Translations under genes and position numbers: made by a program
From: Klebsiella terrigena
GTDB taxonomy: Bacteria > Pseudomonadota > Gammaproteobacteria > Enterobacterales > Enterobacteriaceae
DNA length: 41,402 bases
Reading direction: 5' to 3'
NCBI RefSeq assembly: GCF_006539725.1
Contig: NZ_BJNO01000032.1
Coordinates: forward strand, 1-41,402
Part shown: positions 1-8,785 of the stretch, piece after piece
Numbering within the stretch: the first letter of the stretch is position 1
Layout of the letters: each line of letters begins with the position of its first letter
The notes under the pieces: model-generated
The model's input: the letters and a program-made list of their open reading frames with translations, nothing else
Database searches by the model: none
What the model was told of the DNA's origin: nothing

Positions 1-88
1 GGCATCAAGGCAGCATGTTCTGCAAAGCGTCCGGTGAACGGAACACCTCACAGCCGACCGACGTGAACCCGGCAAACCGCGCGTGACG

Positions 89-553
89 CTATATTCTGCG
101 CGCCTGCCAGAATTTTTTATTCCAGTACACGTTATTCAGCGACGAGCGCGTAACGCCGTTGCTGGTCGAAGCATGGATAAACTGGTTATCGGTATCGTAG
201 ATCCCTACGTGCAAACCGCTCTCGCCGGAGCCGGTCTTGAAGAACACCAGATCCCCGGGCAGCAGTTCGCTTTTATCAATGCGGGTGCCGATCTCTGCCT
301 GCTCGCGGGTTTCACGCGGCAGCTGCATGGAAAACTTATCGCGGAAGGTTCTCACCACAAAGCCGGAACAGTCCACCCCGCGCGGCGTCATCCCACCGTA
401 GCGATACGGCGCACCCCGCCAGTTCCGCAGCTGATCGTTAAGATTAGCGATGACGGTAATAGAATCCGCAAGCCGGGGATTGGGCGGCGGCGCCCGGTGG
501 CTGCTGCAGCCTGCCAGAAATAGTGCCGTCAAAAGAATGAACCACAAACGCAT
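89..553 (-). CDS. nlpC: NlpC, NlpC/P60-family lipoprotein endopeptidase
   Basis: 154 aa, full length for E. coli NlpC. The N-terminus is a lipoprotein signal with lipobox LAGC, the lipidated Cys being residue 16. A Pro-rich linker precedes the NlpC/P60 papain-like fold. The catalytic Cys lies in DCSGF (C62) and the catalytic His in LHVGIY (H114), with a further His at 126. The family cleaves peptide bonds in peptidoglycan stems, usually between D-Glu (or D-iso-Glu) and the diamino acid; the exact substrate here is inferred. It is the last gene of the minus-strand btu block, 81 nt after btuD, as in E. coli, but a role in B12 uptake is not implied. Confidence 0.93.
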   Translation of the reverse strand: MRLWFILLTALFLAGCSSHRAPPPNPRLADSITVIANLNDQLRNWRGAPYRYGGMTPRGVDCSGFVVRTFRDKFSMQLPRETREQAEIGTRIDKSELLPGDLVFFKTGSGESGLHVGIYDTDNQFIHASTSNGVTRSSLNNVYWNKKFWQARRI

Positions 554-634
554 CTCAGACGATTCCTCTGTTCCTTATCTTATTGTCAGGATAATTTAGC
601 TGGTTTATCAATGAACTGGCAAGCTTGCTTCGCG

Positions 635-1384
635 CTACTGTGACGCGATGAGCATAAAATGACCGCCAAACGCCACCCGCTGGAAAGAAATCGCATAGGC
701 GGCGGTTAAATTCTCTTCGGTCAATACCTCTGAGGTATAACCACAGGCTATCGTTTTTCCCCGGCAGATAAGCCACGCCCGCTGCGCATGCCGTAGCGTG
801 TGGTTGAGATCGTGACTGCTCATGACCACCGCGATCCCCGTCGCGCACAGTTCGCTGAGAACGCCGTCGAGCGCCGCCTGCTGCGCCACGTCGAGGCTGT
901 TCATCGGCTCATCGAGCAGCAGCAGCTGTCCCGCGGGGTTGGCCAGCGGGTCGATTTGCAGAATGACCGCCGCCAGCCGCACGCGCTGCCACTCGCCGCC
1001 CGAAATCTGATTGACCTGGCGCCCAAGCTTATCGCTCAGCCCCAGCCTCTCGGCTACCGCGCCGAGCAGATCGCTCCGCGCGTTATTTTGCAGATGCAGC
1101 GACAGGTAGTGCCAGACCGGCATCGCGAAGGGCGGCGCCTGATGCTGGTTGAGGTAAGCGCGATGTCGCGCCAGCTCGGAGGCCGGCCACATCTTTAGCG
1201 GTCGTTCGTTGAAGATGATGCGCCCGGGTCCCGTCGTCAGGCCGGCCATGCGCATGAGCAGCGTGCTCTTCCCGGCCCCGTTTGGCCCGACGATATGGAT
1301 CATTTCTCCCGGTCGAACCTCGGCGCTAAACGCTGCCAGCCGCCCCGGCTCTTCTACGTCCTGTAGCTGCATCAAAAACGGCAT
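635..1384 (-). CDS. btuD: BtuD, vitamin B12 ABC importer ATPase
   Basis: 249 aa, same length as E. coli BtuD. It is the cytoplasmic ATPase that powers the BtuCD-F cobalamin importer. Walker A GPNGAGKS is at residues 33-40, the ABC signature SGGEW at about 128-132, Walker B LLLLDEP at about 154-160, and the switch His follows in SSHD (H191). The start codon overlaps the btuE stop by one base (TAATG arrangement), so the two are probably translationally coupled. The membrane partner BtuC is coded 1.6 kb upstream, on the far side of an opposite-strand lipoprotein gene, so btuED can no longer be simply cotranscribed from a short btuC message. Confidence 0.95.
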   Translation of the reverse strand: MPFLMQLQDVEEPGRLAAFSAEVRPGEMIHIVGPNGAGKSTLLMRMAGLTTGPGRIIFNERPLKMWPASELARHRAYLNQHQAPPFAMPVWHYLSLHLQNNARSDLLGAVAERLGLSDKLGRQVNQISGGEWQRVRLAAVILQIDPLANPAGQLLLLDEPMNSLDVAQQAALDGVLSELCATGIAVVMSSHDLNHTLRHAQRAWLICRGKTIACGYTSEVLTEENLTAAYAISFQRVAFGGHFMLIASQ

Positions 1385-1935
1385 TATTTCGCTAAAGCTC
1401 CTTTAATCGCCGCCAGCAGCAGCGGATCGTTCGGCGTCATATCGGGCGAGAAGCGCTGGATTGTCTGGCCATCGGCGCTCAGCAGGAACTTTTCGAAATT
1501 CCATAAAATATCGCCATCGTTCTGCGGCGCGCGGCCTTTGCTTGCCATTCGCTCGTAAAAGCCGCTGCCTTCCGGCGCTACGGCCTGCGGGGCGGCCTCA
1601 ACCAGCTTCTGGTAGAGCGGATGACGATGTTCGCCGTTAACGTCAACTTTACTGAACAGCGGGAAGGTCACGCCATAGGTGGTGCTACAGAAGGTTTTGA
1701 TCTCCTCCTCGCTGCCCGGCTCCTGTCCAAGGAACTGGTTACAGGGGAAACCCAGCACCGTGAAGCCGTCGCTCTCAAGCTCCTGCTGCAGCGCTTCCAG
1801 CTGTTCATACTGCGGCGTCAGGCCGCATTTTGAGGCCACGTTAACGATTAACAGCGCTTTGCCCGCATAGGTGTTAAGCGTCGTTTTCTCGCCATCGATA
1901 GTGGTAACTTCGGTATCAAGAATAGTGTGTTGCAT
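1384..1935 (-). CDS. btuE: BtuE, thioredoxin/glutathione peroxidase
   Basis: 183 aa, the length of E. coli BtuE. It is a non-selenium glutathione peroxidase family enzyme of the periplasm or cytosol that reduces hydroperoxides and is not needed for B12 transport. The peroxidatic Cys is C37 in [10 protein letters not shown] second Cys is at 65 in GFPCNQF, with Gln67 next to it, and the Trp/Asn pair is at 145-146 in LWNFEKF. A strong Shine-Dalgarno (GAGGGAAGG) precedes the ATG. It is the first gene of the btuE-btuD pair here, because the gene upstream (the NlpA-like lipoprotein) is divergent. A promoter must therefore lie in 1936-2160. Confidence 0.95.
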   Translation of the reverse strand: MQHTILDTEVTTIDGEKTTLNTYAGKALLIVNVASKCGLTPQYEQLEALQQELESDGFTVLGFPCNQFLGQEPGSEEEIKTFCSTTYGVTFPLFSKVDVNGEHRHPLYQKLVEAAPQAVAPEGSGFYERMASKGRAPQNDGDILWNFEKFLLSADGQTIQRFSPDMTPNDPLLLAAIKGALAK

Positions 1936-2160
1936 AGCCTTCCCTCTGTGAATAAAAGCGATTTCTGGTTCAGGTGATCCCTATCTACTGTAGCGGATTG
2001 AGGCGCGGTCATTGTACTTTGAATCATCTGACCGGCATACCGTACCGTGCTCATACGGCAACATGAATTCCTCTCAATAGGGACGTCGCGCAATTCAGTG
2101 TACAGTGTTAAATGGATGTAATAGCATTTCGTTAATGATTAATTTAAGAGAGTTTTATAG

Positions 2161-2961
2161 ATGAAGAAGCTGTTGAGTTCGGTGCTGATTGCCTCATCGG
2201 TGGTGCTGTTATCGGCCTGCTCCCCTGACGATAATAATAAGGTCAAGGTGGCGATCAATACCGGTCCGGATGAGGCTATCTGGAAAGTCGTTGAGCAGGT
2301 TGCCAAGGACAAATATAACCTCGACGTCGAGGTGATCTCCTTTAATGATTACGTCCTGCCTAACGAAGCGTTAAATAATAAAGACGTCGACGCTAACGCC
2401 TTCCAGACGCTGCCCTATCTCGAAGCGCAGTCGAAAGAGCGTGGCTACAAATTTGCCATCGTCGGCAAAACCTTTGTTTTCCCTATCGCCGCCTACTCTC
2501 GCAAGATAAAAAATATCAGCGAGCTGCCGGATGGAGCGACGGTGTCTATTTCCAACGAGACCACGACGCTGGGGCGCAGCCTGCTGCTGCTGCAGGCGCA
2601 GGGCCTGATCAAGCTGAAAGATGGCGTCGGCTACCTGCCAACGGCGCTGGACATTATCGACAATCCTAAGCATTTGAAAATTGTCGAAGTGGACAGCCCG
2701 CAGCTGCCGCGTACCCTGGACGATCCTGACGTTAGCCTGTCGATTATTAACACCAACTTCTCGGCGCAGGTTGGCCTGTCCGCCGCGCGGGATGGCCTGT
2801 TTATGGAAGGCCAGGACTCGCCGTACGTAAACGCTATCGTGTCTCGCGAAGATAATAAAGACAGCAAAAAAGTTCAGGAGCTGAAAGAGGCGTTCCAGAC
2901 CAAAGAAGTCGCCGACAAAGCGCTGGAAGTTTATAAAGGTGATGCCATCAAAGGGTGGTAA
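2161..2961 (+). CDS. MetQ/NlpA-family substrate-binding lipoprotein (orphan)
   Basis: 266 aa. The signal peptide ends in lipobox LSAC with lipidated Cys20; residue +2 is Ser, which predicts outer-membrane sorting by the Lol rule, whereas E. coli NlpA has Asp there. The rest is the periplasmic binding fold of the MetQ/NlpA family, with the hallmark stretches SFNDYVLPNEAL, DANAFQ, TFVFPIAAYS, LGRSLLLLQ, SPYVN and the C-terminal KGW. MetQ delivers D/L-methionine to MetNI, but no MetNI-type ATPase or permease gene is nearby. The ligand is unknown. The gene sits divergently in front of btuE and convergently to btuC, splitting the btuCED set that is contiguous in E. coli. Confidence 0.85.
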   Translation: MKKLLSSVLIASSVVLLSACSPDDNNKVKVAINTGPDEAIWKVVEQVAKDKYNLDVEVISFNDYVLPNEALNNKDVDANAFQTLPYLEAQSKERGYKFAIVGKTFVFPIAAYSRKIKNISELPDGATVSISNETTTLGRSLLLLQAQGLIKLKDGVGYLPTALDIIDNPKHLKIVEVDSPQLPRTLDDPDVSLSIINTNFSAQVGLSAARDGLFMEGQDSPYVNAIVSREDNKDSKKVQELKEAFQTKEVADKALEVYKGDAIKGW

Positions 2962-2977
2962 TAGCACTTAATCTGCT

Positions 2978-3013
2978 GCGCATCGGCAGACGATAGACGC
3001 CCTGCCGATGCGC
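2978..3013. repeat. 12-bp perfect inverted repeat between convergent genes
   Basis: Arms at 2978-2989 and 3002-3013 (GCGCATCGGCAG and its complement) are separated by 12 nt. It lies in the 65-nt gap between the convergent stops of the NlpA-like gene and btuC. No long T-run follows on either strand, so it is either a bidirectional hairpin that stabilises 3' ends or a REP-like palindrome rather than a textbook terminator. Confidence 0.55.
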
Positions 3014-3026
3014 CTGGATTCGGCGC

Positions 3027-4013
3027 TTATTGCGCGTGCACGGACTTCAGCAGCAGCCAGATAAACACCGGCGCGCCCAGCGTCGCGGTCACCACGCCGA
3101 TCGGTAGTTCCGCCGCCGACAGCGCCAGGCGGGCGACGATATCGGCGCCTAACAGCGCACTGGCCCCGGCAAGCATGCAGGCCGGCAGCAGAACGCGATG
3201 ATCGCTTAAGCCGCATAGCCGCAGGATATGCGGGATCACCAGGCCAATAAAACCGATGGCTCCGGCCAGCGCCACGCTCACCCCCACCAGCCAACCGGTG
3301 GCGACCACCAGCAGCTTACGCCACAGCCACAGCGGTAAGCCCAGCTGGCGCGCCGATACCTCTCCCAAAGCCAGCATATTCAGCGGCTGCGACTGTAGCC
3401 CCACCCAGGCCAGCACCGGCAGAAGCGCCAGCATCAGCCACAGCTGCTGCCAGTCTACGCCGCCAAAGCCGCCCATCATCCAGTACATCAGCTGACGTAA
3501 ATCGAACGAGGTGGAAAAATAGACGGCCCAGGTCATCAGCGCGCTGCAGATAATGCCCAGCGCTACGCCTGCCAACAGCAGACGGCTGGTTGACAGATGC
3601 CGACGGGCAAAGCGCAGCAGTATAAAGGTGATAACCAGCGCGCCGGCAATGGCGCACAGCCCCAGCACCCAGCCAGGAAGGAATCCTTTACCCAGCAGCA
3701 CGGCGGCGATGAGCCCGACCCCCGCGCCGTTAGAGACCCCCAGCAGCCCCGGCTCCGCCAGCGGGTTTTCGAACAACGCCTGCATGATCGCTCCGGAGAG
3801 CGCTAAAGCGGCGCCCACCAGCAGCACCGCCAGGGTGCGCGGCAGGCGAATTTGCCAGATGAAGAGCTGCCCCCTGGCGCTGAACCACTCTTGCGGCGGG
3901 ATCCAGAGATCGCCCGCGCAGAGGCTGGCGGCCATCATCGCCAGCAGCAGCAGCAGTAAAGCAACGAGCCAGCGCCGGCTGCGGCGCTGTTGAATTTGAG
4001 CAAAGGTCTGCAT
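3027..4013 (-). CDS. btuC: BtuC, vitamin B12 ABC importer permease
   Basis: 328 aa from the ATG at 4013; the open frame continues upstream, but this start gives [11 protein letters not shown], aligned with the E. coli BtuC N-terminus (326 aa). It is an inner-membrane FecCD-family permease with about ten membrane helices. Diagnostic stretches include [37 protein letters not shown] and [16 protein letters not shown], the last being the cytoplasmic loop region that contacts BtuD. It works with BtuD (ATPase) and BtuF (binding protein, not in this window). It is now a monocistronic-looking gene: upstream is a permease gene ending at 4147, and downstream a convergent lipoprotein gene. Confidence 0.95.
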   Translation of the reverse strand: MQTFAQIQQRRSRRWLVALLLLLLAMMAASLCAGDLWIPPQEWFSARGQLFIWQIRLPRTLAVLLVGAALALSGAIMQALFENPLAEPGLLGVSNGAGVGLIAAVLLGKGFLPGWVLGLCAIAGALVITFILLRFARRHLSTSRLLLAGVALGIICSALMTWAVYFSTSFDLRQLMYWMMGGFGGVDWQQLWLMLALLPVLAWVGLQSQPLNMLALGEVSARQLGLPLWLWRKLLVVATGWLVGVSVALAGAIGFIGLVIPHILRLCGLSDHRVLLPACMLAGASALLGADIVARLALSAAELPIGVVTATLGAPVFIWLLLKSVHAQ

Positions 4014-4107
4014 AAATACCGGGATGCAAGAAAGAGATGTATTTGATTTTACGGTGGGTATTGCGGGGAGAAAAGCAAAACATCGGCGCATGGCGCATAT
4101 CGGCGGA

Positions 4108-4140
4108 CGCGAGCGGGCAGAATCGCACTGCCCGCTCGCG
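4108..4140. repeat. 13-bp perfect inverted repeat between permease and btuC
   Basis: Perfect arms at 4108-4120 and 4128-4140 (CGCGAGCGGGCAG and complement) enclose a 7-nt loop. The hairpin begins 6 nt beyond the stop of the minus-strand permease gene. It should form a very stable RNA stem on the permease message; there is no T-run, so it may act as a 3' stabiliser or a Rho-assisted end. Confidence 0.55.
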
Positions 4141-4146
4141 CAGCTG

Positions 4147-5580
4147 CTACACCAGGACCTGGAACAGAACGGCGAAGAGAACAATATTAGCCAGAACGAT
4201 GGCCCAGCCGTTGTAGAGCATATATTTCAAATGCGTGGACTGCGCCAGCCCCATCTGTCCAAACATATCCGACGACGGGAAGGGGCCGAACCAGTCAACC
4301 TGCGATGATGCCAGCAGCACGGCGGTTGTCCCCTGCGGCGGGACGCCTGCCGCCATCAGCATCGGGCCGAAGATTTTATGGGTAAAAGTCATCTGCGCTA
4401 CCGCCGCGCCGGGGACATGACCAATAATATTGAAAGCAAAAATACTAAAGCACAGCCAGGCGGGAGAGATCCCCTCGAGCAGCGGCTGGGTGTAGTCCAG
4501 CAGCCCCTGGTAAGCGTGCAGCCCGTCCATCAGTTCAAGAATCGGGTTGTAGAGCCAGTACAGCAGGAACATCCACACCAGCCGACCGCAGCCGTGATAC
4601 AGCGCCTGCAGGATCTGCGTTGGCCGCAGCCCCCCGACCAGGCCGGTAATCAGCGCCACCAGCAGCATCACGATAATAGCGAAGCTAAAGCCGGCCTTAA
4701 TGACCACGCCCACCACCGCCATCACGATAATCGTTGCCGCAAAGGCCAGCGCGCTCAGCTTTCTGCGGCGGGCAAGAGTCGGGTTATCCTCATCCTGCGG
4801 CTGCTCAGCAAGGTTAACCTCATAGCGCAGCTTACCCTCGGTCATCTTCTGAATACGCCCCGCCATGACCCAGCCGGCCAGCAGCGTGACGGCGCTCATC
4901 GGCAGACCGACATAGAGTAAATAGTCCGGATAGCTCAGGCCTCCGAGCTTAAGAATAGTCACCGTACTCGGGGTAAAGGGGCCGGTAAACAGCCCGATGG
5001 AACCGGCGGTCATCATCAGCGCGGCCACCGTGGGCGGCGTCAGGCGCACCGCTGCGGCGATGGGAATAATCACCGCGACGATAATGGCGTTACCGCCGGC
5101 CATGGTGCCCAGGGCGCCGCAAATCAGAATCGAGGAGGCGACAATACCAAATTTCACCCGCGTCTGGCTGGACAGCCCGATGCGATGAACCACGAATTTC
5201 ACCAGCTCTACCGCCGCGCCGGTGCGGGTAGCCACTTCCCCCACCCCGGCGCCGAGCATAATGATGAGCCCGACGGTGGCAATAAAAGAGCCTGTCGATT
5301 TCGCCAGCATCGTGCCCATTTCCGGCAACCCGGTAGAGGTCATGATCATCGCAATAATAATTGATGAAATAACCGCCAGCACGATATCCACGCCAATAAG
5401 CGACAGCACGGCTAATGCTACCAGCGGGGTAAAGCTGAGAAGTCCCAGCTCTGCGCTGGGGCGGCCATGACACCAAAAGGCGATCAGTAAAAATAGCCCT
5501 GACAGCAGACCAATAACGATATTTTTTCTGGTAATAGTTCTTCGGGTAACAGGATTACCGGAGAGCGTTGAGTCACTCAT
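4147..5580 (-). CDS. Putative ion-transporter-superfamily permease
   Basis: 477 aa from the ATG at 5580, chosen because AAGGAG lies 5 nt upstream; a frame extension to 5607 lacks such a site. The protein is almost wholly hydrophobic, with roughly 11-13 membrane segments. It has the two-half organisation and Gly/Pro-rich re-entrant-like stretches ([34 protein letters not shown]) of the IT superfamily (GntP, NhaC, DcuC and CitM-like carriers). The substrate cannot be read from the sequence. It is divergent from a LysR gene that is followed by an amino-acid oxidase and a RidA protein, so uptake or export of an amino acid or a related organic acid is the best inference. Confidence 0.7.
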   Translation of the reverse strand: MSDSTLSGNPVTRRTITRKNIVIGLLSGLFLLIAFWCHGRPSAELGLLSFTPLVALAVLSLIGVDIVLAVISSIIIAMIMTSTGLPEMGTMLAKSTGSFIATVGLIIMLGAGVGEVATRTGAAVELVKFVVHRIGLSSQTRVKFGIVASSILICGALGTMAGGNAIIVAVIIPIAAAVRLTPPTVAALMMTAGSIGLFTGPFTPSTVTILKLGGLSYPDYLLYVGLPMSAVTLLAGWVMAGRIQKMTEGKLRYEVNLAEQPQDEDNPTLARRRKLSALAFAATIIVMAVVGVVIKAGFSFAIIVMLLVALITGLVGGLRPTQILQALYHGCGRLVWMFLLYWLYNPILELMDGLHAYQGLLDYTQPLLEGISPAWLCFSIFAFNIIGHVPGAAVAQMTFTHKIFGPMLMAAGVPPQGTTAVLLASSQVDWFGPFPSSDMFGQMGLAQSTHLKYMLYNGWAIVLANIVLFAVLFQVLV

Positions 5581-5649
5581 ACAACTCCTTGATGCCAATA
5601 AAACCAACCGCTATTTCAGGTCAGCGCATTTGGGCCAGCTCAGAAAATA

Positions 5650-5690
5650 TCCCCCTCGTTATAATTGTTGGCGCCAAGGCCTGAGGGTTT
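5650..5690. promoter_or_regulatory. Candidate LysR operator in divergent intergenic region
   Basis: The 277-nt gap between the divergent permease and LysR genes contains the perfect palindrome TTGGCGCCAA at 5668-5677. It is flanked by CCCTC (5652-5656) and GAGGG (about 5683-5687), which are mutually inverted. LysR regulators usually bind dyads in such divergent gaps. The assignment is from position and symmetry only. Confidence 0.35.
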
Positions 5691-5857
5691 GCGTAGGGAC
5701 AACAGGTATTGTTCTGAGAATCGGATTATCCGCCTGCCGGCGGGGCAAAAAGCGCAATAAGTAAACAGAACGCTGATTGTGAATTGAATTTATGTTAATT
5801 TATTGTTATTAGAAAATGAATTTTTATCTGGCCCCTATAACCCTGAGTTAACCCCTG

Positions 5858-6772
5858 ATGAAACTGCGTCACCTGGAAATCTTCCACGCCGTGATGACCT
5901 GCGGCACCCTTTCACGAGCAGCGGAGTCGCTGAATATCTCTCAACCGGCGGCCAGTAAGGCGCTCAAAAACGCCGAAATGAAGCTGGGTTTTAAACTCTT
6001 TCAGCGCGTTCGCGGCAAGCTGCTGCCGAGCAGCGAAGCGCTGACGCTGTTCGAGAAGGCGCAGAATATCTACCAGGATCTGGATAATCTGCGCCTGCTT
6101 GCCGACAACCTGGCGCGCGACCCGCGGGCGAAAATTAGTCTCGGCTGTTTACCCAGCCTCGGGCTGAGCCTGGTGCCGGAAATGGTGACCGACTTCTATC
6201 AGCAAAACGCGAATCTGGTGATGACCCTGACCACGGAACATACTGAGACATTGGTCAAGAAACTGGATCTGCGCGAGATCGATCTGGCGCTGACGCTCCA
6301 GCCGGTTCAGCAGGGCGAAATCATCACCACCACCATTGCCGAAGTGCCGCTGGTCTACATCGACCGTGACTACCGCCAGGGCGTGGTGGTGATTGATGAG
6401 ATAGACCAGCAGCGCTGGATCTCTCCCGGCCCCCACTCGCTGTCGGCCGCCATTGCTACCCGTCGCGACTTCTCGACGACTCGCCTCAACGTTCAGACCT
6501 ATTACATGGCAACTGAATTTGTTAAACGCGGCATGGGCTGCAGCATTACCGATATTTTTTCCGCGCGTCATAACCTGACCCCGACGATGATCCACCCTAT
6601 TTCGCCGCCGATGACGATCCCTCTCTGCTTGCTGCGTCGGGCGGATGTTTCCCTGAGTCCGATTGCGCATAAATTTGTCGATTTTATCTGCCGGCAGCTG
6701 CGTAAACAGCTGCAGGAAATTAACCTGGGGTTATACCCTGAAAATAAAAAGTCAATTGCGCCGCAGGGGTAA
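5858..6772 (+). CDS. LysR-family transcriptional regulator
   Basis: 304 aa, the usual LysR length. The N-terminal 60 residues form the winged HTH (MKLRHLEIFHAVM start, SRAAESLNISQPAASKAL recognition helix region, LGFKLFQRVRGKLLPS wing). The remainder is the periplasmic-binding-like effector domain, with LGCLPSLGLSLVPEMV at its first strand and helix. It is transcribed away from the permease and is followed after 50 nt by the DadA-like gene. It is therefore the likely local activator of the permease and of the oxidase-RidA pair. The effector is unknown, probably the substrate amino acid. There is no strong Shine-Dalgarno before the ATG. Confidence 0.85.
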   Translation: MKLRHLEIFHAVMTCGTLSRAAESLNISQPAASKALKNAEMKLGFKLFQRVRGKLLPSSEALTLFEKAQNIYQDLDNLRLLADNLARDPRAKISLGCLPSLGLSLVPEMVTDFYQQNANLVMTLTTEHTETLVKKLDLREIDLALTLQPVQQGEIITTTIAEVPLVYIDRDYRQGVVVIDEIDQQRWISPGPHSLSAAIATRRDFSTTRLNVQTYYMATEFVKRGMGCSITDIFSARHNLTPTMIHPISPPMTIPLCLLRRADVSLSPIAHKFVDFICRQLRKQLQEINLGLYPENKKSIAPQG

Positions 6773-6822
6773 ATGCTTTGACATAACGCCATTGCATTTA
6801 TCAGCGGTGGATATCTCAGGTT

Positions 6823-8076
6823 ATGAAAAAGCGCATTGTTATTATCGGTGGCGGCGTTATCGGGCTGGCGACGGCCTACGTATTCATTAAGCGCGGCCAC
6901 GAGGTCCAGCTGCTGGAGCGCAATGCGACCCCTGGCCTAGCGACGAGCTTTGCTAACGGCGGCCAGCTTAGCTACCGCTACGTCGCGCCGCTGGCCGACC
7001 GCGGCGTGCCGCTACAGGGAATAAAGTGGATGGGCAGGAGCGACTCGCCGCTCAATATGCGCCTGCGGATGTCTCCAGACCAGTGGCGCTGGCTGCTGCA
7101 GTTCCTGCGCGCTTGCAACAGCCGGACCAATAAGGTTAACGGCGATCATATTCTTCGCCTGTCGCTGCTCAGCCGTCAGGTTATGCAGGCGTGGTTGAAT
7201 GAGGATAATCTGAGCGACTTTCACTGGCGACGCTGCGGGAAATTAGTCGTCCATCGCCGGGAGTACGATCTGAATAAAGCGGAAACAGGGATCAATCCGC
7301 AATATCAGCGCTCCCTGAGCGGAGCCGAATGTATTGAACTTGAACCCGCGCTCAAGCATATCCGCGCCTCGCTCTGCGGCGGTATTTATTCGCCCGGCGA
7401 CGAAACCGCTGACTGCCATCAGTTTTGCCTGGCGCTGCTGGAGAAACTCAACGCCAGCGCCGGCTTTACCCTCACTGGCGACTGTGACGTTCGCCATCTA
7501 AATAAAAAAGGCGGTCGTATTCACTCGGCGGAAACCAGCCGGGGAACGATTGTCGGCGATGATTTTGTGGTTGCCGCCGGCAATGGCAGCAGCCCGTTAC
7601 TGGCTGGCACCGGAATTCACGTGCCGCTTTGCGGCCTGAAAGGCTACAGCCTGACGCTGCCCTATCCGGCCCAGGCCGGGATCGCGCCGGATATCAGCGT
7701 CACCGACTATGGGCACAAAATTGTCTATGCCCGCCTCGGAGAGCAGCTGCGTATCGCCGCGATGGTTGATATCGGCTACGACGGCGACGGACTGCGTCCT
7801 GAGCGTATTGCGGCGTTGAAAAAAATTGTTGCCGGCAGCTTCCCCGAGCTCCAGGGCATTGAGGATGCGCAGGCCTGGAGCGGTATGCGCCCTTCTACGC
7901 CAGCCGGCCCTCCGCTGCTGGGACGCGCCGGCTACCAAAACCTGTGGATGAACCTCGGCCAGGGCAGCCTGGGTTTCACCCTCGCCGCCGGCAGCGCGGC
8001 GGTGCTCGGTGCCCTGCTCGATAGCGAAAACCCCGCCATCGCTTTAGATGGCCTGACATGGAAAAAATCAGCATGA
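6823..8076 (+). CDS. DadA-like FAD-dependent amino-acid dehydrogenase/oxidase
   Basis: 417 aa, typical for DadA (small subunit of D-amino acid dehydrogenase). An N-terminal Rossmann FAD site is seen as IIGGGVIGLATAY (residues 7-19), with the ribose-binding acidic residue E32 in LLERN. Further family stretches are SFANGGQLSYRYVAPLAD, LCGLKGYSLTLP and, near the C-terminus, WSGMRPSTPAGPPLLG and NLGQGSLGFTLAAGSAAVL. The family oxidises D-amino acids (or related imino acids) to imino acids and passes electrons to the respiratory chain. It differs from a housekeeping dadA in location, being linked to LysR, a permease and RidA rather than to dadX. Substrate unknown. Confidence 0.8.
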   Translation: MKKRIVIIGGGVIGLATAYVFIKRGHEVQLLERNATPGLATSFANGGQLSYRYVAPLADRGVPLQGIKWMGRSDSPLNMRLRMSPDQWRWLLQFLRACNSRTNKVNGDHILRLSLLSRQVMQAWLNEDNLSDFHWRRCGKLVVHRREYDLNKAETGINPQYQRSLSGAECIELEPALKHIRASLCGGIYSPGDETADCHQFCLALLEKLNASAGFTLTGDCDVRHLNKKGGRIHSAETSRGTIVGDDFVVAAGNGSSPLLAGTGIHVPLCGLKGYSLTLPYPAQAGIAPDISVTDYGHKIVYARLGEQLRIAAMVDIGYDGDGLRPERIAALKKIVAGSFPELQGIEDAQAWSGMRPSTPAGPPLLGRAGYQNLWMNLGQGSLGFTLAAGSAAVLGALLDSENPAIALDGLTWKKSA

Positions 8077-8426
8077 ACATTATCCGTAACAATCCGCAGC
8101 CGCGTCTTTCCGCCAGCGTCGAATATGGCAACCTGATCTTTTTATCGGGGCAAACGCCGAAAAGCAGCGAGGAGGATATTATGCAGCAGACGCGGGAAGT
8201 CTTAGAGAAAATCGACGCCCTGCTGGCGGCAGCCGGTAGCGACAACGGCCACATTCTTTCCGCGCAGGTGTGGCTGAAAAATATGGCCCGCGATTTTGCC
8301 GGTTTTAACGAAGCCTGGGTTGCCTGGCTGCCGGAAGGCCACAGCCCGGCGCGCGCGGCCGTCCAGGCAGAGATGGCGCGCCCGGATATTCTCGTCGAAG
8401 TGATGGTCAATGCCGTAAAAGCCTGA
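8073..8426 (+). CDS. RidA-family imine/enamine deaminase
   Basis: 117 aa from the ATG at 8073, which overlaps the stop of the oxidase gene in an ATGA arrangement with GGAAAA upstream; an in-frame ATG at 8058 would add five residues. The protein has the YjgF/RidA fold signature, with the conserved Arg (R94) in HSPARAAV and a Glu in VEVMVNAV near the C-terminus. RidA proteins hydrolyse reactive imines and enamines to keto acids and ammonia. Translational coupling to a flavin amino-acid oxidase, which makes imino acids, fits a dedicated second step. It belongs to a divergent Rid branch, not the housekeeping RidA. Confidence 0.82.
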   Translation: MNIIRNNPQPRLSASVEYGNLIFLSGQTPKSSEEDIMQQTREVLEKIDALLAAAGSDNGHILSAQVWLKNMARDFAGFNEAWVAWLPEGHSPARAAVQAEMARPDILVEVMVNAVKA

Positions 8427-8442
8427 TCCTGAAAATGAAAAG

Positions 8443-8469
8443 AAAAAAGGCCGCATCAGCGGCCTTTTT
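8443..8469. terminator. Bidirectional terminator, ridA-like / ihfA
   Basis: GGCCGC ATCA GCGGCC stem-loop (8449-8464) with A6 on the left and T5 on the right, between the convergent stops of the RidA-like gene and ihfA. It serves both strands. Confidence 0.85.
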
Positions 8470-8481
8470 AGTTAGTTCAGA

Positions 8482-8781
8482 TTATTTGTCTCTGGGCGAA
8501 GCGTTTTCGACGCGGCTTTTAAGTTTCTGGCCGGGTCTGAAGGTCACCACGCGCCGGGCTGTAATCGGAATATCTTCTCCCGTTTTCGGGTTACGACCCG
8601 GGCGCTGGTTTTTATCACGCAAATCGAAGTTGCCGAACCCGGAGAGTTTTACCTGTTCTCCGTTTTCCAAAGCACGACGAACCTCTTCGAAAAACAACTC
8701 TACCAGTTCTTTGGCATCCCGCTTGCTAAGCCCAAGCTTATCAAACAGATATTCTGACATTTCAGCTTTTGTAAGCGCCAT
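8482..8781 (-). CDS. ihfA: IHF alpha subunit
   Basis: 99 aa, the E. coli length. It is a HU/IHF-family DNA-bending protein that pairs with IhfB to bind specific sites and bend DNA sharply. Diagnostic are [14 protein letters not shown], the dimer core [12 protein letters not shown], and the arm region [18 protein letters not shown] with the intercalating Pro in KTGEDIP. It starts 4 nt after the pheT stop and is co-transcribed with pheST; in E. coli extra promoters lie inside pheT. Its neighbour on the far side here is the oxidase-RidA cassette rather than btuC. Confidence 0.97.
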   Translation of the reverse strand: MALTKAEMSEYLFDKLGLSKRDAKELVELFFEEVRRALENGEQVKLSGFGNFDLRDKNQRPGRNPKTGEDIPITARRVVTFRPGQKLKSRVENASPRDK

Positions 8782-8785
8782 AGGT

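Noticed and set aside
5-88. 27-codon minus-strand open stretch after nlpC, ending ALQNMLP, reminiscent of an EAL-type (YdiV-like) C-terminus
   Set aside because: Too short, no start in the gap, and a plus-strand frame ending at 86 is equally open; the true neighbour lies outside the window.
555-848. 97-codon minus-strand frame overlapping the 3' end of btuD
   Set aside because: Out-of-frame shadow of btuD with no initiation signal.
4014-4146. Possible cobalamin riboswitch before btuC
   Set aside because: The region is only 133 nt and shows a simple hairpin, not the conserved B12-box core; btuC is not riboswitch-controlled in E. coli.
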